DNA of 64,000 bases. Source: Cupriavidus taiwanensis (GTDB lineage Bacteria; Pseudomonadota; Gammaproteobacteria; Burkholderiales; Burkholderiaceae). Under the pieces are notes generated by a model, which was given only the letters and a program-made list of their open reading frames with translations, was not told the origin of the DNA and did no database searches. The DNA lies in contig NZ_LT976853.1 in NCBI RefSeq assembly GCF_900249755.1, positions 2,081,274-2,145,273 on the forward strand, read 5' to 3'. Shown piece by piece: positions 45,096 through 53,872 of the stretch. Made by a program: the position numbers and the translations under genes. Position 1 is the stretch's first letter. Each line of letters opens with the position of its first letter.

Positions 45096-45659
45096 TCAGG
45101 CCGCCGCTGCTTGCCACGCAGCGCGTGGCAATCGGTACAGGCAATGCGGCCGCAACGGGTGTCCCGGCGGCAAGGCGGGATGGTCGAAGCCCGCGGCATC
45201 CTGGCGCATGCCGAGCCGTTCCATGACCGCGCGCGAGCGGGCATTGGCGAGCGTGGTGAAGGCGACGATCTCGGCCAGCGCCAGGCGGCCGAAGCCATAG
45301 GCGAGCGCGGCGCGCGCCGCCTCGGTGGCGTAGCCCTGGCCCCAGACCGGCCGCGCCAGCCGCCAGGCGATCTCCACGCACGGCGCGAACGGCAGCGCGG
45401 CGGACGGCTCGTGCAGCCCGACAAAGCCCAGGAAGGCTTCGTCCGCCGTGCGTTCGACGACCCAGACGCCCCACCCCTTCTCTGCGATCAGGCTGCGGCA
45501 GCGCCCGGCCATCGCATCGCTTTCGGCGCGCGTCAGCGGTGCCGGGAAATAGCGCATCACCTGCGCATCGGCGTTGAGCGCGGCAAACGGCGCATAGTCC
45601 TGATCGCGCCACTGGCGCAGCCGCAGGCGATCCGTCTCGAAGGCGATGCCGTGGTCCAT
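45096..45659 (-). CDS. GNAT-family N-acetyltransferase (RimJ/RimL-like)
   Basis: A 187-residue acetyltransferase. The N-terminal TDRLRLRQWRDQDYAPFAALNAD is typical of the RimJ/RimL subgroup. The acetyl-CoA-binding region is RPVWGQGYATEAARAALAYGF (about 110-130), followed by TTLANARSRAVMERLGM. The targets of this subgroup are N-termini of ribosomal proteins or small amines; no specific substrate can be given. It ends the leftward run and begins 3 bases after the radA stop, so it is probably co-transcribed with radA. Confidence 0.9.
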   Translation of the reverse strand: MDHGIAFETDRLRLRQWRDQDYAPFAALNADAQVMRYFPAPLTRAESDAMAGRCRSLIAEKGWGVWVVERTADEAFLGFVGLHEPSAALPFAPCVEIAWRLARPVWGQGYATEAARAALAYGFGRLALAEIVAFTTLANARSRAVMERLGMRQDAAGFDHPALPPGHPLRPHCLYRLPRAAWQAAAA

Positions 45660-45662
45660 GCC

Positions 45663-47024
45663 TCAGTCCAGGTGCCGCACGCGGTCGATGGCCTGCTCGA
45701 TGCGCTCCACCGCGATCACGTCGAGCTCGTCGATCTTCTGCTTGGGCGCGTTGGCCTTCGGGATCACGGCCAGCGTAAAGCCCAGCTTGGCGGCTTCCTT
45801 CAGCCGCTCCTGCCCGCGCGGGCTGGGGCGGATCTCGCCGGCCAGGCCCACTTCGCCGAACACCACCAGGCCGCGCGGCAGCGGCTTGTTGCGCATCGAC
45901 GAGTGGATCGACAGCAGCACCGCCAGGTCGGCGGCCGGTTCGGTGATCTTGACCCCGCCCACCGCATTCAGGAACACGTCCTGGTCGAAGCAGGCGATGC
46001 CCGCGTGCCGGTGCAGCACGGCCAGCAGCAGCGCCAGCCGGTTCTGCTCCAGCCCCACCGCCAGCCGGCGCGGGTTGGGCACATGCGCGGTATCGACCAG
46101 CGCCTGGATCTCCACCAGCAGCGGCCGCGTGCCTTCCTGCGTCACCAGCACGCACGAGCCCGGCACGGTCTCTTCATGATGCGACAGGAACAGCGCCGAC
46201 GGATTGCTGATGCCGCGCAGGCCGCGCTCGGTCATCGCGAACACGCCCAGCTCGTTGACCGCGCCGAAGCGGTTCTTGAAGGCGCGGATCAGACGGTGCG
46301 ATGAATGGGTATCGCCTTCGAAATACAGCACCGTATCGACGATATGCTCCAGCACGCGCGGCCCCGCCAGGCTGCCCTCCTTGGTCACATGGCCGACCAG
46401 GATGATGGTGGTGCCGCTGCTCTTGGCGATGCGCGTGAGCTGCGCCGCGCATTCGCGCACCTGCGCCACCGATCCCGGCGCCGAGGTCAGCGCCTCGGAG
46501 TACAGCGTCTGGATCGAATCGATCACCGCCACCTCGGGCTTTTCCACTTCCAGCGTGGCCTGGATCTTCTCCAGCTGGATTTCGGCCAAGAGTCCCAGCG
46601 ACGGGCTTTCCACGCCCAGGCGCTGCGCGCGCAGCGCGATCTGCGCGCCCGATTCCTCGCCGCTGACATAGAGCACGCGGCGCTGGCCGGCCAGATTGGC
46701 CAGCGCCTGCAGCAGCAGCGTGGACTTGCCGATGCCGGGGTCGCCGCCGATCAGCACCACGCCGCCCGATACCAGGCCGCCGCCGAGCACCCGGTCGAAC
46801 TCGTCGATGCCGCTGGAAAAGCGCGGCACGTCGGCCGCCTCGATCTCCGCCAGCTTGCGCACCGTGGCCGATGCCGCCAGCGGCTGGAAGCGCTTGTTCG
46901 CGGCGGATTCCGCCACGGTCTCCACCAGCGTGTTCCATTGCTGGCAATGCGGGCACTGGCCGGCCCAGCGCGGCGTGGTGCCGCCGCATTCGGTACAGGT
47001 GTAGACAGTCTTGCTCTTGGCCAA
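45663..47024 (-). CDS. radA: DNA repair protein RadA
   Basis: A 453-residue RecA-like ATPase that drives branch migration in recombination. The N-terminal zinc finger has Cys10, Cys13, Cys24 and Cys27. Walker A is GGDPGIGKST (93-102). The RadA-specific KNRFG motif occurs in AFKNRFGAVNELGVF (about residue 254). The C-terminal Lon-like domain (about 275-453) includes GLAGEIRPSPRGQERLKEAAKLGF. Length matches E. coli RadA (460). It lies downstream of alr on the same strand across a 74-base gap. Confidence 0.97.
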   Translation of the reverse strand: MAKSKTVYTCTECGGTTPRWAGQCPHCQQWNTLVETVAESAANKRFQPLAASATVRKLAEIEAADVPRFSSGIDEFDRVLGGGLVSGGVVLIGGDPGIGKSTLLLQALANLAGQRRVLYVSGEESGAQIALRAQRLGVESPSLGLLAEIQLEKIQATLEVEKPEVAVIDSIQTLYSEALTSAPGSVAQVRECAAQLTRIAKSSGTTIILVGHVTKEGSLAGPRVLEHIVDTVLYFEGDTHSSHRLIRAFKNRFGAVNELGVFAMTERGLRGISNPSALFLSHHEETVPGSCVLVTQEGTRPLLVEIQALVDTAHVPNPRRLAVGLEQNRLALLLAVLHRHAGIACFDQDVFLNAVGGVKITEPAADLAVLLSIHSSMRNKPLPRGLVVFGEVGLAGEIRPSPRGQERLKEAAKLGFTLAVIPKANAPKQKIDELDVIAVERIEQAIDRVRHLD

Positions 47025-47098
47025 CGGAGGTCCTTGCAGAAAAAATCGAGCCGGGCCTGAAGCGACCAGGCCCGTTTATCGGTGCAAATCAGGCTACA

Positions 47099-48220
47099 TC
47101 AGGCGACCACGGGCGCGGCGCTGTCCGATGCCGTGATGGTCGCCACCGTGGTCGGCACGCGCGGCGCCAGCGCGCACATCAGCTCGTAGCCGACCGTGCC
47201 GCTGGCCTGCGCCACTTCGTCGATCGGCAGGCCCTGGCCCCACAGCGTGACGGGGCTGCCGACGCGGGCCTTGGGGCACGGCGTCAGGTCGACGCACAGC
47301 ATGTCCATCGACACGCGCCCGACCAGCTCGGTGCGCACGCCGTCGACCAGCACCGGCGCGCGCTGCTCGCCCCAGCCCACGGCATGGCGCGGGTAGCCGT
47401 CGGCATAGCCGCAGGCGACCACGCCGATGCGCATCGGCCGCTCCGCGGTGAACAGCGAGCCGTAGCCGACGGTATCGCCCGGCTGCAGGTCCTGCACCGA
47501 GATCAGCTCGCTGTGCAGCGACATCGCCGGCTGCAGCCCGGTGCCGGCGATATCGGCATCGCGGCCGGTGGGCGAGGCGCCGTACAGGATGATGCCGGGG
47601 CGCACCCAGGCGCGGTGCGCGTGCGGGTGCCACAGCACCGCGGCCGAGTTCGACAGGCTGGCCTCGCCCGGCAGGTTGGCGGTGGCGGCGTCGAAGGCCT
47701 CGACCTGGTGGGCGATGCCGCGCGGACCGTCGGCATCGGAAAAATGCGTCATATGGACGATGCTGCCCACGCACGGCATGGCGCGCGCACGCTCCCAGGC
47801 GGCGCGATATTCCTTCGGATGGAAGCCGAGCCGGTTCATGCCGGTGTTGAGCTTGAGCTGGATCGCCAGCGGCCCCTTGGGGCGCGCGCTTTCCAGCATG
47901 CGCAGCTGCTCGTCGCAGTGGATCGCGGTGGTCAGCCGGTATTGCTCGATCAGGGCGATGTCCTGCGGCTGGAAGAAGCCCTCCAGCAACAGGATCGGGC
48001 CCTGCCAGCCGAGGTCGCGCAGCAGCACGGCTTCATTCAGGTCCAGCAGGCCGAAGCCATCGGCACCGCGCAGCGCGGCGAAGACGCGGCGGATGCCGTG
48101 CCCGTAGGCATTGGCCTTGACCACCGCCCAGATGCGCGAAGCGGGCGCCTTGCGGCGGATCACGTCGAGATTGTTGGCCAGGGCGGGTTGGTGGATGACG
48201 GCTTGGATCGGTCGTGGCAT
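47099..48220 (-). CDS. alr: Alanine racemase
   Basis: A 373-residue PLP enzyme that interconverts L- and D-alanine for peptidoglycan. The PLP lysine is Lys35 in [12 protein letters not shown]. The catalytic tyrosine is in [13 protein letters not shown] (about residue 254). [15 protein letters not shown] is the second family signature. The ATG at 48220 is preferred over the GTG at 48229 because it aligns with family starts; neither has a good Shine-Dalgarno. alr is divergent from lplT over a ~600-base region. Confidence 0.96.
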   Translation of the reverse strand: MPRPIQAVIHQPALANNLDVIRRKAPASRIWAVVKANAYGHGIRRVFAALRGADGFGLLDLNEAVLLRDLGWQGPILLLEGFFQPQDIALIEQYRLTTAIHCDEQLRMLESARPKGPLAIQLKLNTGMNRLGFHPKEYRAAWERARAMPCVGSIVHMTHFSDADGPRGIAHQVEAFDAATANLPGEASLSNSAAVLWHPHAHRAWVRPGIILYGASPTGRDADIAGTGLQPAMSLHSELISVQDLQPGDTVGYGSLFTAERPMRIGVVACGYADGYPRHAVGWGEQRAPVLVDGVRTELVGRVSMDMLCVDLTPCPKARVGSPVTLWGQGLPIDEVAQASGTVGYELMCALAPRVPTTVATITASDSAAPVVA

Positions 48221-48819
48221 GGAGGTCACATCAGGGTAGCGGACAGGCTGTCAGCGGCGCGGGCGGCAGATGCGCCCGGCGCGGGCTGGAGGGACGGCTC
48301 TGTCTCAGTGTCGATGGCGCAAACGTCACCTGTCGGTGTGCCGCAGCACGTACCGGCGACGGATGTGGCGACGGCAGTGGCGACGGTTGTGGCAACGGAT
48401 ATGCGGGATGCCCGCAATTGGCACGCCCAGGTATCCCAGTCACCATATCTCGCCGGGCGCACACCAGATCAGGGAAAGACCGGTCCGGCGGGCCGCGGTG
48501 GCAGCCGTTATTTGAACACATTCGGATGCTGTTGCCGGGGGTCATCGGGGAATCGGCAAGGCAATTTGCTGTCAAAAAGAGCCGTTGCCGGGGTTCGGGA
48601 ATGTCATGTTTTCGTGATATAAAGCCGGACGCTCCGGCCATGTTCTAAAAGCGAAGCATTATGTCAATGACTGTCAGGCAGGCCTCACGGCGCCGCAGCG
48701 CAGCACCTACGACACAATTCGACACGGCCGCGGCACAAGGTTCCCTGCAAACCATGGCCTCTGCGGCCGGCACCAGCCTGGCCACCCTGAATGGAGCGCG
48801 CGATGGAGAGAAAGTCGAC
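48221..48819. other. Long region between divergent alr and lplT
   Basis: About 600 bases without a convincing gene. Several short open frames exist, but none shows a family or a ribosome site. The first 160 codons of the frame that opens at ATG 48661 (MSMTVRQASRRRSAAPTTQF...) run into lplT and could be an N-terminal extension of it. At 48602-48625 there is an AT-rich segment (ATGTTTTCGTGATATAAAG) that may hold a promoter. A 12-base tandem repeat is at 48356-48403. Confidence 0.5.
48356..48403. repeat. Four imperfect 12-base tandem repeats
   Basis: Units GCGACGGATGTG, GCGACGGCAGTG, GCGACGGTTGTG and GCAACGGATATG follow one another directly in the alr-lplT intergenic region. Confidence 0.8.
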
Positions 48820-50142
48820 AGCATGAAGAAGGGTTTTTACACCATCATGGCCGCGCAGTTTTTTTCCTCGCTGGCCGACAATGCCTTACTGATCGCCGCC
48901 ATCGCCCTTCTCACCGAATTGCATTCCCCGCAGTGGATGACCCCGCTGCTCAAGCTGTTCTTCGTTCTCTCCTACGTCATTCTTGCCGCCTTCGTCGGCG
49001 CCTTTGCCGACTCGATGCCCAAGGGGCGGGTGATGCTCATCACCAACGCGATCAAGGTGGTCGGCTGCGCCATCATGATGTTCGGGCTGCATCCGCTGCT
49101 GGCCTACGGCGTGGTCGGCTTCGGCGCGGCGGCGTATTCGCCGGCCAAGTACGGCATCCTGACCGAGCTGCTGCCGCCCGAAAAACTGGTGCTGGCCAAC
49201 GGCTGGATCGAGGGCCTGACGGTGGGTTCGATCATCCTCGGCACGGTGGTGGGCGGCGCGCTGATCTCGGTGCATGTCTCCAGCATGCTGCTGCGCCTGG
49301 ATCTGCCCTTCATCAATACCGGCATCGACACCCCGGCCGAGGCCGCGATGGTGGTGATCATGCTGTTCTACGTGATCGCCTCCGTCTTCAACCTGTTCAT
49401 CCCCGACACCGGCGCCCGCTACCCGGCGCAGGAAAAGAACCCGATCAAGCTGATCGCCGAGTTCGGCGACTGCTTCCTGGCATTGTGGCGCGACAAGCTG
49501 GGCCAGATCTCGCTGGCGGTGACCACGCTGTTCTGGGGCGTGGGCGCGACGCTGCAGTTCATCGTGCTGAAGTGGGCCGAGAAATCGCTGGGGCTGAACC
49601 TGTCGCAGGGCGCGTTGCTGCAGGCGGTGGTGGCGGTGGGCGTGGCCGTCGGCGCGATCATGGCGGCGGCGCGCATTCCGCTGCGCAAATCGCTGTCGGT
49701 GCTGCCCTTCGGCGTGGCGATGGGCGCCACGGTGATGCTGATGGCGTTCTACACCAAGGACGCGATGCCGCAGGTCACGCTCGACGTGCTGGGCCTGCAC
49801 ATGCCGCTGTACATGGCCATCGCCTACGTGTTCCTGATGCTGGTGGGCGCGATGTCGGGCTATTTCGTGGTGCCGATGAACGCGCTGCTGCAGCACCGCG
49901 GCCATGTGCTGCTGTCGGCCGGGCACTCGATCGCGGTGCAGAACTTCAATGAGAACGTCTCGGTGCTGCTGATGCTGTGCCTGTACGCGCTGCTGATCAA
50001 GCTGAACGTGCCGATCGGCGTGGTCATCATCGCGCTGGGCCTGTTTATCTGCGTGACCATGGCGCTGGTGCTCAAGCTGCACAAGTACAACGTGCGCACC
50101 TTCAACTCGCTGGCGATGATCGGCGAGGACAAGCACCACTAA
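48820..50142 (+). CDS. lplT: Lysophospholipid transporter LplT
   Basis: A 440-residue MFS-fold flippase with 10-12 helices that moves lysophospholipids across the inner membrane for re-acylation. KKGFYTIMAAQFFSSLADNALLIAAIALL at the N-terminus, ADSMPKGRVMLITN, FGAAAYSPAKYGILTELLPPEKLVLANGWIEG and VPMNALLQHRGHVLLSAGHSIAVQNFNEN are highly characteristic. The start is uncertain: ATG 48820 gives the E. coli-like length, while ATG 48661 would add 53 polar residues of unknown purpose. E. coli lplT is coupled to aas; no aas gene is adjacent here. Confidence 0.93.
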   Translation, partial: SMKKGFYTIMAAQFFSSLADNALLIAAIALLTELHSPQWMTPLLKLFFVLSYVILAAFVGAFADSMPKGRVMLITNAIKVVGCAIMMFGLHPLLAYGVVGFGAAAYSPAKYGILTELLPPEKLVLANGWIEGLTVGSIILGTVVGGALISVHVSSMLLRLDLPFINTGIDTPAEAAMVVIMLFYVIASVFNLFIPDTGARYPAQEKNPIKLIAEFGDCFLALWRDKLGQISLAVTTLFWGVGATLQFIVLKWAEKSLGLNLSQGALLQAVVAVGVAVGAIMAAARIPLRKSLSVLPFGVAMGATVMLMAFYTKDAMPQVTLDVLGLHMPLYMAIAYVFLMLVGAMSGYFVVPMNALLQHRGHVLLSAGHSIAVQNFNENVSVLLMLCLYALLIKLNVPIGVVIIALGLFICVTMALVLKLHKYNVRTFNSLAMIGEDKHH

Positions 50143-50181
50143 CCCCGGCACGGCGCGGCCACGCTGGCCGGCCATGACGGG

Positions 50182-51312
50182 TCAGCTCTCGTCCTGCCCG
50201 CCTTGCGGCGCTGCCCGCGGCGGTTCCGCGGTGCGCGCCAGCGCGCGCTCCTGCCATCCCGGCGGCACCACGAAGCCGCGCGAGCATTCGCGCCACCAGC
50301 CCGGCGCCTGCGGCCCGGCAGGTTCCAGTTCGCACAGCATCACCGGCGACTCGCGGCGCCAGCCGTGGTCATGGCGCGTATCGGCAAAGCGCTGCGCCAG
50401 CAGCGCATGCAGCGTGCCGGCGTCGGCCGTGCCGGCTTCCGGCACCAGCGCGCCCGACAGCCACCCGGTTCGCGGCAGGCGGCACCAGCGCCGGCCCGGG
50501 TGCGCGGCGGCGCGCGCGGCCCAGGCCTCGAGCGTGGACCACCAGCCGTGCAGGTGGTCCGGCGCAATGCCCAGCGTGTCCAGCCCGGCCGGGACCTCGC
50601 CGTCGCGGTAGAACAGCCAGCCCAGCAGGTAGACCTCACTGCGGTCCACGCTATGGCCGAGCGCGGCGCGCGCCTCGGCCGTGTGCCCCAGCGGCAGCTG
50701 GCGCTGCACGATATGGCCAAGCTTGTCGCCGAGGCGGTCGACCAGGTTGGGACCGACGAAATCCTGCGCGCGCGGCGGCTGGTGGCCGCTGGCCATCAGG
50801 TAGAACTTGGCCGCCATTTCCCAGTGGACCACCGCGCCCGAGGCCAGGTCGCGCCAGACGAAATCCAGCTCGCCCAGCGTGCGCACGCCGTGCCGGCCCG
50901 CGCGCCGCACCGGCACGTTGGCGGCCAGCAGCGACAGCCCCTGCATATGGCGCAGCGCAAAATGCAGCAGCCGCTCGGCATGGCGGCCCAGGCGCAGGCT
51001 GCGGTTGGCAGGGTCGTGGTCGGGATCGGCGGAGAACGCGGCGTGGCCGTCGGCCAGTTCGTCGATGGTGGCGGGCAGCATGGCGGGATCCGCGCCGTCG
51101 AGCCAGTGCTGCCAGGCCTCGAGGGTGCCGGCCGGCCAGCGCGCCAGCGCGGCGCCTGGCACCGCGCCCAGCAGCGGCGGCGACAGCGTGGTCCAGGCCA
51201 GGTCGCGCGCGCGTGCCGACGCGGCACGGCGCCACAGCGGCGCGTGCGACGGCCCATGGCCGTCGCCGCCGCGGGTCAGCGAGAGGTCAGGCCCCAGCTC
51301 CCGCACGGTCAT
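50182..51312 (-). CDS. DUF1853 family protein
   Basis: A 376-residue soluble protein of the DUF1853 family. TLGELDFVWRDLASGAVVHWEMAAKFYLMASGH (about 143-175) contains a D...ExK-like arrangement (Asp149, Glu165, Lys169) reminiscent of PD-(D/E)xK nuclease folds, so a nucleic-acid role is possible but untested. Family function is unknown. The start overlaps the glycosylase gene by 26 bases, and it is the last gene of the leftward tsaB-rimI-udg-DUF1853 run, whose other members act on tRNA, ribosomal protein and DNA. Confidence 0.82.
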   Translation of the reverse strand: MTVRELGPDLSLTRGGDGHGPSHAPLWRRAASARARDLAWTTLSPPLLGAVPGAALARWPAGTLEAWQHWLDGADPAMLPATIDELADGHAAFSADPDHDPANRSLRLGRHAERLLHFALRHMQGLSLLAANVPVRRAGRHGVRTLGELDFVWRDLASGAVVHWEMAAKFYLMASGHQPPRAQDFVGPNLVDRLGDKLGHIVQRQLPLGHTAEARAALGHSVDRSEVYLLGWLFYRDGEVPAGLDTLGIAPDHLHGWWSTLEAWAARAAAHPGRRWCRLPRTGWLSGALVPEAGTADAGTLHALLAQRFADTRHDHGWRRESPVMLCELEPAGPQAPGWWRECSRGFVVPPGWQERALARTAEPPRAAPQGGQDES

Positions 51313-52144
51313 GGACCTCCCGGGCCAGGCACAGGTCTTCCCAGGCGCGCGCCTTGTCGGTCAGCGTGCGCAACAGATAGGCGGGATGGTAGGTCACCAC
51401 CACGGGGATGCCTTCATACGTATGAACGGTACCGCGCAGCTTGCCGATGGGCGTGGTGGTGCGCAGCAATGACTGCGCCGCGAAGCGGCCCAGCACCACG
51501 ATCACGCGCGGCCTGACCAGCGCAATCTGCCGGCGCAGGAAGGGCTCGCACTGCGCCACCTCTTCCGGCTCCGGGTTGCGGTTGCCGGGCGGACGGCACT
51601 TGAGCACGTTGGCGATGAACACATTGCGCCCGCGCGCCAGGCCGAGCGCGCCGAGCATGTTGTCGAGCAGCTTGCCGGCCTGGCCGACGAACGGCTCGCC
51701 CTGCAGGTCTTCGTTCTCGCCCGGGGCCTCGCCCACCAGCATCCATTCCGCCTGGCGCGCGCCCACGCCGAACACCGTGTTGGTACGGGTCTGGCACAGC
51801 CCGCAGGCGGTGCAGCCCGCCACCGCGGCGTCCAGCGCCGGCCAGTCCATCGTGGCGATGGCGGCTTCACGGTCGGCTTGCGCCGTGCCGGCCGCGGGGC
51901 CGGCGGGCACCAGCGAGGGCGCAGCGCGCTCACCGGTTGCCGGCCGCGCCACTGGTGCGGCCAGCGGCGCTTCGGCGTGCGTGTCCGCTTCGGCCACCGA
52001 GGCAGCCTGCAACGCCGCGGGCGGTTCGGCCACCGGCATCGCGACGGGCTGCACCGCTGCGTCGGGCTGCGCCAACCTGGGCGCGCGCGGCATCCATTCG
52101 GTCGGAATGCCCAGCACCTCGAGGAACTGCGCACGGCGGTTCAT
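51287..52144 (-). CDS. Uracil-DNA glycosylase, family 4
   Basis: A 285-residue iron-sulfur base-excision enzyme that removes uracil from DNA. Residues 1-95 are an alanine-rich, probably disordered leader. The catalytic part has the Fe-S cysteines Cys111, Cys114 (CTACGLC), Cys183 (VLKCRPPGNRNP) and Cys199 (QCEPFLRRQ), motif A GEAPGENEDLQGEPFVGQAG (138-157), and the late histidine motif TYHPAYLLR. The ATG overlaps the rimI stop (ATGA). The long N-terminal leader is a betaproteobacterial feature in my recollection. Confidence 0.93.
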   Translation of the reverse strand: MNRRAQFLEVLGIPTEWMPRAPRLAQPDAAVQPVAMPVAEPPAALQAASVAEADTHAEAPLAAPVARPATGERAAPSLVPAGPAAGTAQADREAAIATMDWPALDAAVAGCTACGLCQTRTNTVFGVGARQAEWMLVGEAPGENEDLQGEPFVGQAGKLLDNMLGALGLARGRNVFIANVLKCRPPGNRNPEPEEVAQCEPFLRRQIALVRPRVIVVLGRFAAQSLLRTTTPIGKLRGTVHTYEGIPVVVTYHPAYLLRTLTDKARAWEDLCLAREVHDRAGAGA

Positions 52145-52701
52145 GCCTGGCCCTCCGCGCCTTCATTGGCGGCATCCTGCGCCGGCCAGGCGCGACGCAG
52201 CACCAGCGCGTCTTCGCGCTTGCCGCCAGGCGCCGGGTAATAGCCCTTGCGGCGCCCGATCTCGGCAAAACCAGCCGCCTGGTACAGCGCGATCGCCCCG
52301 GTGTTGGACGGCCGCACTTCCAGCAGCATGGTGTGGATGCGGTGCGCGTGCGAGGTGGCCAGCGCCACCGCCAGCATCAGCCGCCCCAGCCCCTGGCGCT
52401 GGCGCTGCGGCTCCACCGTGATATTGAGCAGGTGCATTTCATCGACCACCGGCATCAGCACGGCGTAGGCCACCAGCGTGCCCGCCGGATCGCGCAGGGT
52501 CAGGCCGAGATGCCCGGACTTGATCGAGTTCTCGAAGTTGCCGCGCGTCCACGGATGGCTGTAGGCGCGTGCCTCGATGCCCGCCACCGTCTGCAGGTCG
52601 AGCGCGCTCATGCGGCCCAGCGACCAGCCTTCCGGCAACGCCGGCATGGTCGGCACCGCGGGCCAGGCCTGGCGCTCTGCGAGCGGATAGGCGGCGCTCA
52701 T
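52141..52701 (-). CDS. rimI: Ribosomal-protein-alanine N-acetyltransferase
   Basis: A 186-residue GNAT enzyme that acetylates the N-terminal alanine of ribosomal protein S18. Acetyl-CoA site: VEPQRQRQGLGRLMLAVALATS (about 98-119); product-side motif LLEVRPSNTGAIALYQAAGFAEIGRRKGYYP. An N-terminal extension of about 25 residues precedes the GNAT core. It overlaps tsaB by four bases upstream and the glycosylase gene by four bases downstream (ATGA both times). The tsaB-rimI pairing is conserved across proteobacteria. Confidence 0.94.
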   Translation of the reverse strand: MSAAYPLAERQAWPAVPTMPALPEGWSLGRMSALDLQTVAGIEARAYSHPWTRGNFENSIKSGHLGLTLRDPAGTLVAYAVLMPVVDEMHLLNITVEPQRQRQGLGRLMLAVALATSHAHRIHTMLLEVRPSNTGAIALYQAAGFAEIGRRKGYYPAPGGKREDALVLRRAWPAQDAANEGAEGQA

Positions 52702-53453
52702 GATGCATTCCCCGGCTGGGCCGCCGCGCGCGCTGCCGCCACGGCCTCGCGCTCGGCGATGGTCTGGGCGACCTTGTCGCGCAGGTAGACCGGCATGGCC
52801 TGGTCGGCGTTGATGGCCTCGCCGCGCGCCAGCGCGCGCAGCGCGATCGCCACCATCGGCTGCGCATGGGGCATTGCCTCCGGCAGCACGCGGGCGGCGC
52901 GGGCCAGGCCGGCCAGGCGCTCGCCAAAGACCGTCGAGGCATTGCCGGCCAGCCAGAATTCGCCATCGGGCAGCGCCACCGTTTCGGGCGCGCCGACCTG
53001 CATCGGCGTCAGTTCCGCCCACGCCTGCGCGGCGGCGTTCCAGCCGAAGGCCGCCGCATAGGCCTCGTCCATGCGCGCATCCAGCGCCACCAGCACCGCG
53101 GTGCCTTCCGGCAGTGCCGGCGTGGCGGCGCGGGCGCGCTCGGCGCAGGCCATCAGGGTATTGACCGGCACCACCGGCAGCCCGGCGCCGAAGGCCAGCC
53201 CCTGCGCCACGCCGCAAGCGGTGCGCAGGCCGGTGAACGAGCCCGGGCCGGCGCCAAAGGCGATGGCCGCGCAATCGGCCAGCGCAATGCCGGCCTCGGC
53301 CAGCAATTCCCCGGCGGCCGGCAGCACGCGTGCCGACGAGCGTGCGCCGGTGTGCTCATGGCGCACCAGGCACTCGATGCCGGTGCCTGCCGCGCGTCCG
53401 AGCGCGACCGAGCACCACTCCGTAGAAGTTTCAACAGCAAGAATCCAGGACAT
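52698..53453 (-). CDS. tsaB: tRNA threonylcarbamoyladenosine biosynthesis protein TsaB
   Basis: A 251-residue protein with an actin-like ASKHA fold: ILAVETSTEWCSVAL at the N-terminus and FGAGPGSFTGLRTACGVAQGLAFG (about 66-89). TsaB pairs with TsaD and TsaE to make t6A37 in ANN-decoding tRNAs. The frame is open upstream for 2 kb but that is a shadow of the acbP/MFS region; the ATG at 53453 is the family start MSWILAVETS. It is the first gene of its leftward operon and divergent from the acyl-CoA-binding protein gene. Confidence 0.95.
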   Translation of the reverse strand: MSWILAVETSTEWCSVALGRAAGTGIECLVRHEHTGARSSARVLPAAGELLAEAGIALADCAAIAFGAGPGSFTGLRTACGVAQGLAFGAGLPVVPVNTLMACAERARAATPALPEGTAVLVALDARMDEAYAAAFGWNAAAQAWAELTPMQVGAPETVALPDGEFWLAGNASTVFGERLAGLARAARVLPEAMPHAQPMVAIALRALARGEAINADQAMPVYLRDKVAQTIAEREAVAAARAAAQPGNAS

Positions 53454-53582
53454 GGCGCGATTGTAGCCGTTGGGCCCGGAATCGAGGGCTTCTTCGGTTT
53501 TATACGGACGGCGCGGCGGCGCGGGGCGGCTATCATCGGGCTGCATTTTTCGCAATCCAGACAGTCCACACGGAGGAACCCC

Positions 53583-53852
53583 ATGAGCGACCTGCAGGCA
53601 CGCTTCGAACAGGCCCAGATCGACGTCAAGCAACTGAGCGAGCGCCCCAGCAATATGTCCCTGCTGCGCCTGTACGCGCTGTTCAAGCAAGGCAGCGAGG
53701 GCGATGCCCACGGCGACAAGCCCGGCATGACCGATTTCGTCGGCCGCTACAAGTTCGAGGCGTGGGAAGCGCTGCGCGGCACCGCGCGCGAACAGGCGAT
53801 GGAGCAATACATCGCGCTGGTGGAAGAACTGCGCAGCGGCGCCGCCAGCTGA
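53583..53852 (+). CDS. Acyl-CoA-binding protein
   Basis: An 89-residue four-helix protein of the ACBP family. LYALFKQGSEGDAHGDKPGM and GRYKFEAWEALRG are the family signature, including the conserved Tyr (about 29) and Lys (about 57) that bind the CoA phosphates and adenine. ACBPs are common in eukaryotes but patchy in bacteria. In a lipid- and polyester-storing betaproteobacterium it may buffer long-chain acyl-CoA (inference). An AGGAGG-like site (GGAGGA) lies five bases upstream. It is a single gene between divergent tsaB and a convergent efflux gene. Confidence 0.93.
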   Translation: MSDLQARFEQAQIDVKQLSERPSNMSLLRLYALFKQGSEGDAHGDKPGMTDFVGRYKFEAWEALRGTAREQAMEQYIALVEELRSGAAS

Positions 53853-53872
53853 ACGGCGCCGGCCCGGCGGCT

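Noticed and set aside
48231..48641. A 136-codon frame between alr and lplT
   Set aside because: It is proline-rich with no recognisable domain and no ribosome site, overlaps a tandem repeat, and its composition fits non-coding GC-rich DNA.
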